DNA of 64,000 nt, from contig NZ_LR656174.1 in assembly GCF_902168435.1 (NCBI RefSeq), positions 1 through 64,000 of the forward strand, read 5' to 3'. Under the pieces are notes generated by a model. It ran no database searches. It was not told where the DNA came from and saw only the letters and a program-made list of their open reading frames with translations. A program made the translations under genes and the position numbers. Shown in pieces: positions 53,504-62,005 of this stretch; position 1 is the first letter of the stretch, and each line of letters starts with the position of its first letter. This DNA is from Bacillus marasmi. Lineage in GTDB: Bacteria; Bacillota; Bacilli; Bacillales; Cytobacillaceae.

Positions 53504-54607
53504 CTAATCTAATGTTGGTAGTTTACTTTTTATATACTTTGTCCGTGCTTGGATATATCGTGAAATAAACTCTGGCTCCTGATCAAAGTTACTTATTCTT
53601 TCTTTTTCATACGGGTCCTGCAACAAGTATGGTCTTACATCACTAACAAGCTGATCGACTTTATGGTTCATATATTCCGTTGTAAATTGTTCCTTCATAA
53701 TTTGCTGCAACAACATTTTGTACCTTTTCCGATAGATTGGTACATCTAGAATTCTTGCAGTTAGAGTATTAAATCCCTCAATCCTTACATAATCCTCGTT
53801 CATATACTTCCCATTGACATCCCTCCCCCAGGTAGCATCATAATCCCAAGGAATGATTTCAAATTGCCCAGTATCGCCATTTCTGTACAGGGCATAGTTA
53901 TGAACAAAGCCATCATAATTCTGAGTGAATACAACCCCTGCTAGCCAGCGTAAGTATTTATCGATATGGATGTATCTTTCGATTTCTGCCTCAAATTCTG
54001 ATCTAAGCATTGTATTAACTTTAAGAATCATCTCCTGCAAAAAAAAATCATCTTGATCAGTACCGAATTTTTTTTGATAACCTAATACTAAGGATTTCTT
54101 CACTTCCTTATCTAAATCACTCATTAATGAGAAATTTGCATCTCCATCCACTGCATAAAAAATGGCTCCCTTTGGCAAATACCTTGATGCTAAAAAGTGC
54201 TCATCTACTGATTCTAATTCAAGATAAACCCCTTCATTTTTTCCGTTAATTTTCAAAAAGACGTGTCTGGATTGTGGAGATAAAACACCTATATCAGAAA
54301 AAAAATCCAAAGATAATTTATTTCTAATTAAGGAAGGGTCTGTATATTCTGCATTCAGGTGAAGCTCCTTCGCATTTCGAAAATGGGCTGGTTTAAAAAA
54401 ACTAATGTGATATGATTTTTTCTTTGATTTTCGGATATGTGAACCTCGATAAGCTATGTCGATATTGAGCTTCCGTCTCCCTATCGTTAATTTTGCTGGA
54501 ACTGGATCATCACACCAAATATCTCTTTTAAGTTCGATTAAATCTAAAGGATGAATATAGACCTGATAAATTGGAAGGTTGTTTTGTGAATTGTTTTCCA
54601 ATTTCAT
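53504..54607 (-). CDS. cotH: Spore-coat protein kinase CotH
   Basis: A 367-residue atypical protein kinase; in B. subtilis CotH phosphorylates CotB and CotG and is needed for outer coat assembly. [12 protein letters not shown] carries the ATP-binding Lys region. [17 protein letters not shown] and [13 protein letters not shown] hold the catalytic and metal-binding Asp residues. Length agrees with B. subtilis CotH (362). cotB follows on the same strand and cotG diverges, the arrangement known from B. subtilis. The start is uncertain: ATG at 54607 sits close behind GAAAGG; a TTG at 54601 has better spacing. Confidence 0.93.
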   Translation of the reverse strand: MKLENNSQNNLPIYQVYIHPLDLIELKRDIWCDDPVPAKLTIGRRKLNIDIAYRGSHIRKSKKKSYHISFFKPAHFRNAKELHLNAEYTDPSLIRNKLSLDFFSDIGVLSPQSRHVFLKINGKNEGVYLELESVDEHFLASRYLPKGAIFYAVDGDANFSLMSDLDKEVKKSLVLGYQKKFGTDQDDFFLQEMILKVNTMLRSEFEAEIERYIHIDKYLRWLAGVVFTQNYDGFVHNYALYRNGDTGQFEIIPWDYDATWGRDVNGKYMNEDYVRIEGFNTLTARILDVPIYRKRYKMLLQQIMKEQFTTEYMNHKVDQLVSDVRPYLLQDPYEKERISNFDQEPEFISRYIQARTKYIKSKLPTLD

Positions 54608-54819
54608 CATCCTTTCTTTTTTATCTATACGTATGTATCCAAAAGGCAAATGACACTGTTGTATTTCATCATTTTTTTTATTTTCTAAACGAATGACTCA
54701 GGCAATTTGTTTATCTTGGCGTAGGCTATATAAGAAAAGAACTAGATGGGTATTTTCCCTATGGTCATTTAATAATTTAGTTCCTTTTCAATAGATACTA
54801 AGATAAGGAGGTTTCTTTA
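54608..54819. other. Divergent cotH/cotG intergenic region
   Basis: About 210 bases holding at least the cotG promoter. In B. subtilis, cotG is transcribed by SigK RNA polymerase with GerE, and the cotH promoter lies far upstream, beyond cotG. I cannot place either promoter with confidence here. Confidence 0.4.
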
Positions 54820-56268
54820 GTGGGATTTTTCTCATGGGATGAAATTCTTAGAGCAGCTGAAGGAGCAAATAAAAGGGGATTAAGAGATTTTATGTTCCAA
54901 GACCCTAATGCCAAGGGTCGGACTAGAAAACATGAAACGGTAGATATAGAGACTCACGAGGATGAGGTAGTAATTCAAAAAATGGCAACAGAAAACAAAC
55001 GTTCAAGCAGCAGTTCACGTCGTAGTTCAAAGAGAAGTACGCGGAAAAGTACTCGAGGTAGCTCACGGGAATCACGCCGTAGCAACAAGCGGAGCACCCG
55101 CCGTAACACAAGTGATTCAAGGCGGAGCAGCAAACAAAGTACTCGCAGAAGCTCTAGACGCAGTACCCGCCGTTCCAGCTCTTCTCACTCAACCCGAAGG
55201 AGTTCTCGTCGCAGCACTCGCCGTTCCAGCTCTTCTCGCTCAACCCGAAGAAGTTCTCGTCGCAGTTCGCGCAGAAGCTCTAGACGCAGCACTCGCCGTT
55301 CCAGCTCTTCTCGCTCAACCCGAAGAAGTTCTCGTCGCAGTTCGCGCAGAAGCTCTAGACGCAGCACTCGCCGTTCCAGCTCTTCTCACTCAACCCGAAG
55401 AAGCTCTCGTCGCAGTTCGCGCAGAAGCTCTAGACGCAGCACTCGCCGTTCCAGCTCTTCTCGCTCAACCCGAAGAAGCTCTCGTCGCAGTTCGCGCAGA
55501 AGCTCTAGACGTAGCACTCGTCGTTCTAGCTCTTCTTGCTCAACCCGAAGAAGCTCTCGTCGCAGTTCGCGCAGAAGCTCTAGACGTAGCACTCGTCGTT
55601 CTAGCTCTTCTCGCTCAACCCGAAGAAGCTCTCGTCGCAGTTCGCGCAGAAGCTCTAGACGTAGCACTCGTCGTTCTAGCTCTTCTTGCTCAACCCGAAG
55701 AAGCTCTCGTCGCAGTTCACGCAGAAGCTCTAGACGCAGCACTCGTCGTTCCAGCTCTTCTTGCTCAACCCGAAGAAGCTCTCGTCGCAGTTCGCGCAGA
55801 AGCTCTAGACGTAGTACTCGTCGTTCTAGCTCTTCTTGCTCAACCCGAAGAAGCTCTCGTCGCAGTTCACGCAGAAGCTCTAGACGCAGCACTCGTCGCT
55901 CTAGCTCTTCTTGCTCAACTCGAAGAAGCTCTCGTCGCAGTTCACGCAGAAGCTCCCGTCGTAGCACTCGTCGTTCTAGCTCTTCTTGCTCAACTCGAAG
56001 AAGCTCTCGCCGCAGTTCGCGCAGAAGCTCTAGACGCAGTTCTCGTCGTTCCAGCTCTTCTTGCTCAACTCGAAGAAGCTCTAGACGTAGCACTCGTCGT
56101 TCCAGCTCTTCTTGCTCAAGTCGAAGCCGTTCTTGCAGTAAATCAAAAAGCTCCTGCAGTAGTTCCAAGTGCTCTTCAAAGGATAGTAAGGAAACATACT
56201 ACAAATACCATAAACGTTACTGGAAAGACCAAAACATGTGGGCGTTAAGATTAAGTAATGAAGAATAA
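54820..56268 (+). CDS. cotG: CotG-like Ser/Arg-repeat spore-coat protein
   Basis: A 482-residue protein with a normal N-terminal domain (residues 1-60, GFFSWDEILRAAEGANKRG...), then over 330 residues of Arg/Ser repeats. Eleven 25-residue (75-bp) units of the form RRSS-RRSS-RRSS-RRST-RRSSSS-x-ST follow two 17-residue units, and another 17-residue unit closes the array. The variable residue x is His, Arg or Cys. A Cys/Ser/Lys-rich stretch and a Tyr/Trp-rich end (YYKYHKRYWKDQNMWAL) close it. It sits where cotG does in B. subtilis, whose CotG has 195 residues. The start is GTG after AAGGAGG. Confidence 0.85.
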   Translation: MGFFSWDEILRAAEGANKRGLRDFMFQDPNAKGRTRKHETVDIETHEDEVVIQKMATENKRSSSSSRRSSKRSTRKSTRGSSRESRRSNKRSTRRNTSDSRRSSKQSTRRSSRRSTRRSSSSHSTRRSSRRSTRRSSSSRSTRRSSRRSSRRSSRRSTRRSSSSRSTRRSSRRSSRRSSRRSTRRSSSSHSTRRSSRRSSRRSSRRSTRRSSSSRSTRRSSRRSSRRSSRRSTRRSSSSCSTRRSSRRSSRRSSRRSTRRSSSSRSTRRSSRRSSRRSSRRSTRRSSSSCSTRRSSRRSSRRSSRRSTRRSSSSCSTRRSSRRSSRRSSRRSTRRSSSSCSTRRSSRRSSRRSSRRSTRRSSSSCSTRRSSRRSSRRSSRRSTRRSSSSCSTRRSSRRSSRRSSRRSSRRSSSSCSTRRSSRRSTRRSSSSCSSRSRSCSKSKSSCSSSKCSSKDSKETYYKYHKRYWKDQNMWALRLSNEE

Positions 56269-56270
56269 TA

Positions 56271-56306
56271 CAAAAAGCTTGTAGAGAATCTCTACAAGCT
56301 TTTTAT
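56271..56306. terminator. Bidirectional terminator cotG / cwlJ
   Basis: AAAAGCTTGTAGAGA and TCTCTACAAGCTTTTT form a near-perfect 15-bp stem. Confidence 0.9.
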
Positions 56307-56307
56307 G

Positions 56308-56739
56308 TTATGCAAATGTATTATATATATTTTCGCACTCTTTCGCTGTAGGCTGATAAAAGCAATGAAGTTTAAATCTTCCTACTAGTGGCTGATTATA
56401 CCAGGTAGGTGGGCAATTTCCTCCTGGTCTAAAGTACCATAAGCTGAATTTAGCAGGCCAACTTCTCTCGCCTCTGATAGCTCTTCTTGCAAGATTTTTC
56501 TCATTTTCTCTTGCCCGCTGATAAAAATAGCCTTTCGTTGTTGCTTCAAAAGCCTTTGGCTGGTAAATCATCTCTCGGATCGTTCGAAGCCCCTTAAAAT
56601 CAGAACAATTCGCTCTGATTCGGTTGATGCCAACATTACCAACTAATAACATTCCTTGATTTCCTTCCCCTTCTGCCTCCGCTCTCAGTAATCGGGCAAG
56701 CAATTCAATATCTGCATTTGTATGTTTAACTACTGCCAT
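56308..56739 (-). CDS. cwlJ: Spore cortex-lytic enzyme CwlJ-type hydrolase
   Basis: A 143-residue SleB/CwlJ-family hydrolase (Hydrolase_2) that degrades spore cortex muramic-lactam peptidoglycan at germination. ARLLRAEAEGEGNQGMLLVGNVGINR carries the catalytic Glu (EAEGE) region, followed by YQPKAFEA and NPLWYFRPGG-like block (LWYFRPGGNCPPTW). No signal peptide, as in B. subtilis CwlJ (142 residues), which is built into the coat. The ATG at 56739 follows GGAGGTGCTCGA. It is convergent with cotG. No gerQ neighbour is seen. Confidence 0.9.
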   Translation of the reverse strand: MAVVKHTNADIELLARLLRAEAEGEGNQGMLLVGNVGINRIRANCSDFKGLRTIREMIYQPKAFEATTKGYFYQRARENEKNLARRAIRGERSWPAKFSLWYFRPGGNCPPTWYNQPLVGRFKLHCFYQPTAKECENIYNTFA

Positions 56740-56799
56740 TCGAGCACCTCCAATGTATTCCCCCATTATCCTATTCTAAAATCAGAAAGATGCTCATTA

Positions 56800-57062
56800 C
56801 ATCTAGTAAAGAACAAAAGCGCAAGCGCCTTGATCAGGGGCGACAGGAAAGGTCCGCCCTGCAGGAAATCCTGATTTTCGGAAGGGATTGTAGGAAAAGT
56901 GAAAGTGGCTCGTTCAGGAGCTACGGGCGTAAGACGATTCACACAAGAGATGATAATCTCTGGAGGGATTTGGCTTATGACCATCGCTCCTAGCCCATTC
57001 ACTAGACAAGCTTGTGACCCCGAGCCCCTAGGCCGCTTGCCCTGGACGTGTATAACGTTGTG
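56800..57062. repeat. GC-rich noncoding element with imperfect terminal inverted repeats
   Basis: AAAAGCGCAAGCGCCTTGAT at the left and a related inverted copy at the right (complement reads CAGGGCAAGCGGCCTAGGGG) bracket about 250 bases of higher G+C than the surroundings. The core holds smaller hairpins (AAATCCTGATTTT, AGCCACTTTC/GAAAGTGGCT-like) and no credible gene. It resembles nonautonomous intergenic repeats that I know from other Bacillus genomes by their AAGCGCAAGCGCC ends, in degraded form. Confidence 0.55.
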
Positions 57063-57104
57063 AAGCTTATCCACATCATTACAATTTATAATTTCCTGGT
57101 AACA

Positions 57105-57137
57105 AAAAAAGAGTGCACCGCTGCACTCTCTTTCACA
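57105..57137 (-). terminator. Intrinsic terminator after ppiB
   Basis: GAGTGCA and TGCACTC arms followed on the minus strand by T7. Confidence 0.9.
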
Positions 57138-57142
57138 GTATC

Positions 57143-57583
57143 TTATTCAGCATCAAAAACGCGAACTTCTTTCATTGTGTCACCATTTCTCATTTTAAGA
57201 ACAGTGTCCATTCCACTTGTAACTTTACCGAAAACAGTGTGGACACCATTTAAATGTGGTTGTGGTTCATGAACGATAAAGAATTGGCTACCGCCAGTGT
57301 TACGACCAGCATGAGCCATAGAAAGACTGCCAACTTCATGCTTATGTGGATTTCCTTCTGTTTCACAGTTGATTGTATAGCCAGGTCCACCCATTCCAGT
57401 TCCTGTCGGGTCGCCACCTTGTGAAACGAAACCTGGAATAACACGGTGGAAGACAACTCCATCATAAAAACCATCATTTGCTAATTTCTCAAAGTTCGCA
57501 ACTGTATTTGGTGCTTCGTTAGGGTAGAATTCAAGTTCAATTTTATCCCCATTTTCCATTACTATGTATCCTTGTTTAGCCAT
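57143..57583 (-). CDS. ppiB: Peptidyl-prolyl cis-trans isomerase (cyclophilin)
   Basis: A 146-residue cytosolic cyclophilin that speeds proline isomerisation. The active-site blocks [21 protein letters not shown] (Arg and Gln), [17 protein letters not shown] and [11 protein letters not shown] are complete. The length equals B. subtilis PpiB. The ATG follows AAGGAGATGTGACAA. Monocistronic. Confidence 0.96.
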   Translation of the reverse strand: MAKQGYIVMENGDKIELEFYPNEAPNTVANFEKLANDGFYDGVVFHRVIPGFVSQGGDPTGTGMGGPGYTINCETEGNPHKHEVGSLSMAHAGRNTGGSQFFIVHEPQPHLNGVHTVFGKVTSGMDTVLKMRNGDTMKEVRVFDAE

Positions 57584-57655
57584 TTGTCACATCTCCTTAT
57601 GTAAAAATCACGTTTATCATACCATTATTTTCTCACTAAGACAAAATATGTACAT

Positions 57656-58165
57656 TTATTGATGAAGTAATTTAGTTAGTTCTTTATAAATATCCACAAT
57701 GTCATCCAACTTCATACGGACAAGACCACTTGAAGACGGTGCCACGAAGTCAATTGTTCCCCAAACCACAGATCCAGTTTGTACACCCCAATTAACTTGT
57801 TTTTTTCCTCCGTACTGCTGATATACACCTTTCCCTACAAAGCAAACAATTTTCGGATGATAATGGTTGATTTTTTTAATCAACTCATTCCGTCCTTGCT
57901 TATATTCCTCGCTTGTAATTTCATCTGCTGCTTTCGTTGGTCTTGCCACGATATTGGTAAAACCGTAGCCTAATTCCAATAGCTTTACATCCTCTTCCGT
58001 TGTATATTTTCTTGGCGTTATTCCTGACTGGTGTAAAATCTTCCAGAACCGATTATTCGGATTGGCAAAATGATGCCCTGTTTCACTCGATTTTATACTT
58101 GGATTAAAGCCAACAAATAATATCGAGAGCCCTTCTTTTAGATGATCTGGGATTGGTTTTAACAT
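57656..58165 (-). CDS. mug: Mismatch-specific DNA glycosylase (MUG, UDG family 2)
   Basis: A 169-residue enzyme that excises uracil or thymine from G mismatches. Motif 1 is GFNPSIKSSETGHHFANPNNRFW (about residues 19-41) and motif 2 is APSSSGLVRM near 145. GFTNIVARPTKAADE lies between. The ATG at 58165 is preferred, with GGAGAGGAGGAGACTA ahead; the longer upstream reading is not supported by a ribosome-binding site. It is convergent with nothing and follows the acyl-CoA ligase on the same strand after a terminator. Confidence 0.85.
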   Translation of the reverse strand: MLKPIPDHLKEGLSILFVGFNPSIKSSETGHHFANPNNRFWKILHQSGITPRKYTTEEDVKLLELGYGFTNIVARPTKAADEITSEEYKQGRNELIKKINHYHPKIVCFVGKGVYQQYGGKKQVNWGVQTGSVVWGTIDFVAPSSSGLVRMKLDDIVDIYKELTKLLHQ

Positions 58166-58221
58166 TAGTCTCCTCCTCTCCTTCTCATCATTATAGCCAT
58201 TATAACCATCAACCCAAAATA

Positions 58222-58262
58222 AAAAGCCAAACATTCTCACTCCAGTGAATGTCCGGCATCAT
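58222..58262 (-). terminator. Intrinsic terminator after the acyl-CoA ligase
   Basis: ACATTCACT and AGTGAGAATGT arms with an outer GCC/GGC, followed on the minus strand by TTTTTATTTTGG. Confidence 0.85.
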
Positions 58263-58273
58263 TATTCCAATAT

Positions 58274-60220
58274 TTACAAGCGGCTATTTTCTCCTAACTC
58301 GCGAATTTCAAGTAATGCCTTTGGATTTTCCAATGCAGACAAATCACCACTGTCCTTACCTAGGTAGGCTGATTTGATAACACGTCGCATTATCTTAGCA
58401 TTACGAGTTTTGGGTAAATCACTAACAAAGTATATTGCTTTTGGGCTAAGTGCCTTTCCTAGCTTAGTAGCTATTAATTGTAACAGATCGTTACGTAAAC
58501 TCTCGGACTCATTTTTCTTATCTTTGGCCACAACAAAACAAACCGCTACCTCACCTTTCACTTGATCAGGAATGCCTATGGTTCCTGCTTCTACTACTAA
58601 AGGATGCTCGACGATAATAGATTCCATTTCTGCAGGACCCATCCTTTTTCCAGCAATATTTAAAGTATCATCTGATCTGCCGGTAATCTTCCAATATCCA
58701 TTAGCATCTCGATAAACCCAATCTCCGTGTACCCATATGTTTTTCCAACGAGACCAATATGATTTCACAAATCGCTCAGGTTCATTCCAAAACCCCGCTG
58801 TCATTCCAACCCAGGGCTGCATGACTACAAGTTCACCAACACTTCCGGTAACAGGTATTCCTTCATCATCTAATACTTCAACATCCATCCCAGGTATAGG
58901 TGAATTAAATGCGATTGGAGCGATTGGTCGAACCAATACATTACCTAGTATCCCTCCTGAGATTTCTGTCCCACCAGAATAGTTAAAAATTGGAATTCGA
59001 CCTTTTCCAACACTTTCAAACAACCATTTCCATGGCTCAGGATTCCAAGGTTCTCCTGTCGAGCCAATGACACGAAGACAGCTCAGATTATATTTTTGCG
59101 GCCAATCCTCACCGTGCTTCATTAATGCTCGAACCAAGGTTGGTGAGATTCCTAAATGTGTAACCTGATGTTTTTCAGTCAATTCCCAGAGGCGTCCTGG
59201 GGTGGGAAAGTCAGGAACACCATCATACATCATGATTGATGCTCCATTAATCAAACCTCCAAAAACAAGGAAGGGGCCCATCATCCAACCCATATCGGTA
59301 TACCAAAAAAGTCTGTCTCCCAACGTGACATCCATTGCAATCCCTGCGTCAAAAGCAGCTTTGATTGGAAAGCCAGAATGCGTATGAACCGCACCCTTAG
59401 GAGTACCTGTTGTACCAGATGTATATAGCAACATCAACGGTGCGTTACTTGGCATCATACATGTTTCGTAAAGAGGTTCACTAGAGAATATTTTTTGCCA
59501 TTCAATATCTCTACTATACTTCCGGTCTATTTCACTATTAATGGATCTAACCACAATTACTTTTTCCAAAGAAGGTGCTTTATCGGCTGCTAAATCAGCT
59601 TGTTCTTTCATATTTATCTTTTTACCTCGACGATAAAATCCATCAGCGGTAACTAGAAATTTGGCTTTTGCCGAATTCAAACGGTTAGCAATTGCGTCTG
59701 CTCCATATCCGGAAAACACCGGCAAACAAATGGCTCCGAGCTTCGCTGATGCCAATATGGTTAACACTGTTTCAGGTATCATCGGCATAAAAATTGAAAT
59801 TATATCACCTTTTTGCAATCCTTCTCGTCTTAAACCATTTGCTACTCGACATACATCCTCATGTAATTGTTTATATGAAAATTGCCGAATATGTCCTTGT
59901 TCTCCCTCCCAAATCAACGCAGGATTTTGTGCTGTTTTCGGATTATTTGCCCATCGTTCCAAGGCACTGGAGACAATATTCATTCTTCCGTCTACATACC
60001 AATTTGGCCACATGATGCCCCGTTCAAGCTGTAGCACCTGCTTATAAGGTTCGTTCCAAACAATGCCGAGCTCCTTTTCTGCTTCCTGCCAAAACCAAGC
60101 AATATCATCAGTTGATGCTTTGAGAAAATCTTCATATTTTGTAAAACCAAGCCGAGACATCCAGCGAAATAGTCTCGTAGATTCTATATATTGTCTGGTT
60201 GGTGTCCATACAGCTTTCAA
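58274..60220 (-). CDS. AMP-forming acyl-CoA synthetase (acetyl/acetoacetyl-CoA synthetase type)
   Basis: A 648-residue adenylate-forming ligase. The P-loop-like motif LLYTSGTTGTPKGAVHTHSG (about 262-281), the GWMMGPF block, SGGTEISGG and the hinge ITGRSDDTLNIAGKRMGPAE are intact, as is the catalytic Lys region near the end (KTRNAKIMRRVIK). Length and the GRSDD hinge place it with short-chain (acetyl/propionyl/acetoacetyl) CoA ligases; which acid is used is not visible. A TTG at 60220 after GGGGGGAGG is the start. It lies 27 bases behind a carboxylase beta subunit, so the two are an operon. Confidence 0.85.
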   Translation of the reverse strand: MKAVWTPTRQYIESTRLFRWMSRLGFTKYEDFLKASTDDIAWFWQEAEKELGIVWNEPYKQVLQLERGIMWPNWYVDGRMNIVSSALERWANNPKTAQNPALIWEGEQGHIRQFSYKQLHEDVCRVANGLRREGLQKGDIISIFMPMIPETVLTILASAKLGAICLPVFSGYGADAIANRLNSAKAKFLVTADGFYRRGKKINMKEQADLAADKAPSLEKVIVVRSINSEIDRKYSRDIEWQKIFSSEPLYETCMMPSNAPLMLLYTSGTTGTPKGAVHTHSGFPIKAAFDAGIAMDVTLGDRLFWYTDMGWMMGPFLVFGGLINGASIMMYDGVPDFPTPGRLWELTEKHQVTHLGISPTLVRALMKHGEDWPQKYNLSCLRVIGSTGEPWNPEPWKWLFESVGKGRIPIFNYSGGTEISGGILGNVLVRPIAPIAFNSPIPGMDVEVLDDEGIPVTGSVGELVVMQPWVGMTAGFWNEPERFVKSYWSRWKNIWVHGDWVYRDANGYWKITGRSDDTLNIAGKRMGPAEMESIIVEHPLVVEAGTIGIPDQVKGEVAVCFVVAKDKKNESESLRNDLLQLIATKLGKALSPKAIYFVSDLPKTRNAKIMRRVIKSAYLGKDSGDLSALENPKALLEIRELGENSRL

Positions 60221-60247
60221 GGAATTGCCTCCCCCCATACCCCATTA

Positions 60248-61777
60248 TTAAACTGGGTAAACCGGATGCTTTCTTTCTGAAAACACCTTGTACTTCGTCC
60301 GATAGGCATCAAAGCGCAGAGCTAGTTCACTCCTAATAGAATCCGGAGAAACAATCGCATCAATGACCAAATCCGACGCCAAACGATAAATATCAATATC
60401 ACGTTTGTATTCATCTATTTTTTTCTCGATGAAAGGTTGCTTTTCCTCATTTGTGAGTTCGGAAATTTTTTTAGCATATACTGCGTTAATTGCTGCCTCA
60501 GGTCCCATCACTGCAATTTGTGCATTCGGAAAAGCCAGACAGCAATCAGGTTCAAAGGCAGGGCCTGCCATCGCATATAATCCTGCACCATATGCTTTCC
60601 TGACAATTACCGATATTTTCGGTACGGTGGCCTCACTCAGCGCCGCAATCATTTTCGCACCATGACGAATAATTCCAGCACGTTCCACCTTCGTTCCGAT
60701 CATAAACCCTGGTACATCCGCTAGGAATAATAGCGGAATATTAAATGCATCACATAATGTAATAAACTTTGTAGCTTTATCTGCTGTATCTACGAAAATC
60801 ACGCCGCCCTTAACCTTTGATTGATTAGCAATAATTCCAATCGGTTTCCCTTCCACCCGGGCAAATCCGGTAATAATCTCTTTAGCATAAAGTTCCTTTA
60901 TTTCAAAAAATGAAGCTTCATCAACTACACGCTGGATTAATTCGTGCATATCAAACGGGACATTTTGATTTATTGGAAGAATTTCTGCAATTGATTTTTC
61001 AAATTGTCGTGGAGGAGCAGATGGAGAATTAGGTGGTAGACGCAAGTAATTTTTCGGAAAATAACTGGTATAGCATCTGGCTCTTTCGATGGCCTCTGCT
61101 TCAGTTTTGACAAGCACATCACCACAGCCAGATATAGAACAGTGCATTTTTGCTCCTCCCATTTCCTCTAGGCTTACCTTTTCACCGATTACTTTTTCTG
61201 CCATTCGAGGAGAGCCTAAATACATCGAAGCATTTCCATCCACCATAATAACGATATCGCAAAAAGCAGGAATATAAGCCCCTCCCGCTGCAGATGGTCC
61301 AAACAAAATACAAATTTGAGGGACTAATCCTGAGAGCTTCACCTGGTTATAAAAAATTCGACCAGCTCCCCTGCGCCCAGGAAACATTTCTAACTGACTA
61401 GTAATTCTTGCTCCAGCGGAATCAACTAAATAGAGGATAGGTATCTTTAGCTTTTCTGCAGTTTCTTGAATTCTAATCATCTTTTCTACCGTTTTTGCTC
61501 CCCACGAACCAGCCTTTACAGTTGGATCATTTGCCATGAAACATACCCTTTGACCATTTATTTTTCCTTGTCCAGTGACCACCCCGTCAGCAGGAAAATC
61601 AGGGTTGTGGCAATTGGCAAAAAGCCCATCCTCGACTTCAATCCCATTATCAAGGAGCAAATCGAGACGATCACGAACAAATAGTTTGCCAGTAGATATT
61701 AATTTTTGATGATTACTTATCTGGCCGCCTTTTTTTATGGTATTCAGCTGTTTGTGATAATCTGCACCAAAAGACAT
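60248..61777 (-). CDS. Acyl-CoA carboxylase, carboxyltransferase (beta) subunit
   Basis: A 509-residue carboxyltransferase of the PccB/MmdA/YngE group, which moves carboxylate from biotin to an acyl-CoA. Both crotonase-like halves are complete: LVDSAGARI, LFGPSAAGGAYIPAFCDI and the C-terminal DVPGFMIGTKVERAGIIRHG and VIVRKAYGAGLYAMAG. Size fits propionyl-, methylcrotonyl- or methylmalonyl-type enzymes; the substrate is undecided. No biotin carboxylase or biotin carrier is nearby. The ATG at 61777 follows GGGGGAGGGAT. First gene of a pair with the CoA ligase. Confidence 0.88.
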   Translation of the reverse strand: MSFGADYHKQLNTIKKGGQISNHQKLISTGKLFVRDRLDLLLDNGIEVEDGLFANCHNPDFPADGVVTGQGKINGQRVCFMANDPTVKAGSWGAKTVEKMIRIQETAEKLKIPILYLVDSAGARITSQLEMFPGRRGAGRIFYNQVKLSGLVPQICILFGPSAAGGAYIPAFCDIVIMVDGNASMYLGSPRMAEKVIGEKVSLEEMGGAKMHCSISGCGDVLVKTEAEAIERARCYTSYFPKNYLRLPPNSPSAPPRQFEKSIAEILPINQNVPFDMHELIQRVVDEASFFEIKELYAKEIITGFARVEGKPIGIIANQSKVKGGVIFVDTADKATKFITLCDAFNIPLLFLADVPGFMIGTKVERAGIIRHGAKMIAALSEATVPKISVIVRKAYGAGLYAMAGPAFEPDCCLAFPNAQIAVMGPEAAINAVYAKKISELTNEEKQPFIEKKIDEYKRDIDIYRLASDLVIDAIVSPDSIRSELALRFDAYRTKYKVFSERKHPVYPV

Positions 61778-62005
61778 ATCCCTCCCCCTCTTCTTCCCGT
61801 CCACTCACAGTATCATCACATTTTATTCGTAAAAAAAGCGACTTATGCCCTATTCCGAACCTAGTTTTTTTCATACTACCATCCGTAGAATCATAAACTT
61901 CCTTAATATCATTTTTGAAAAGTCTAAAAAATTTCACAAAACTCAATTATTTTAGTCTATAATTAGTGTGTTTTCATTTCATAAATTAAGGAGTAACGAA
62001 TAGCG

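Noticed and set aside
55112-56248. Long second plus-strand frame and a 260-codon antisense frame in cotG
   Set aside because: The 75-bp repeat keeps all frames open because its codons avoid stops. Only the Ser/Arg frame has a ribosome-binding site and a non-repeat N- and C-terminus.
56766-57074. 102-codon minus-strand frame
   Set aside because: It coincides with the GC-rich noncoding element, has no ribosome-binding site, and shows no recognisable domain.
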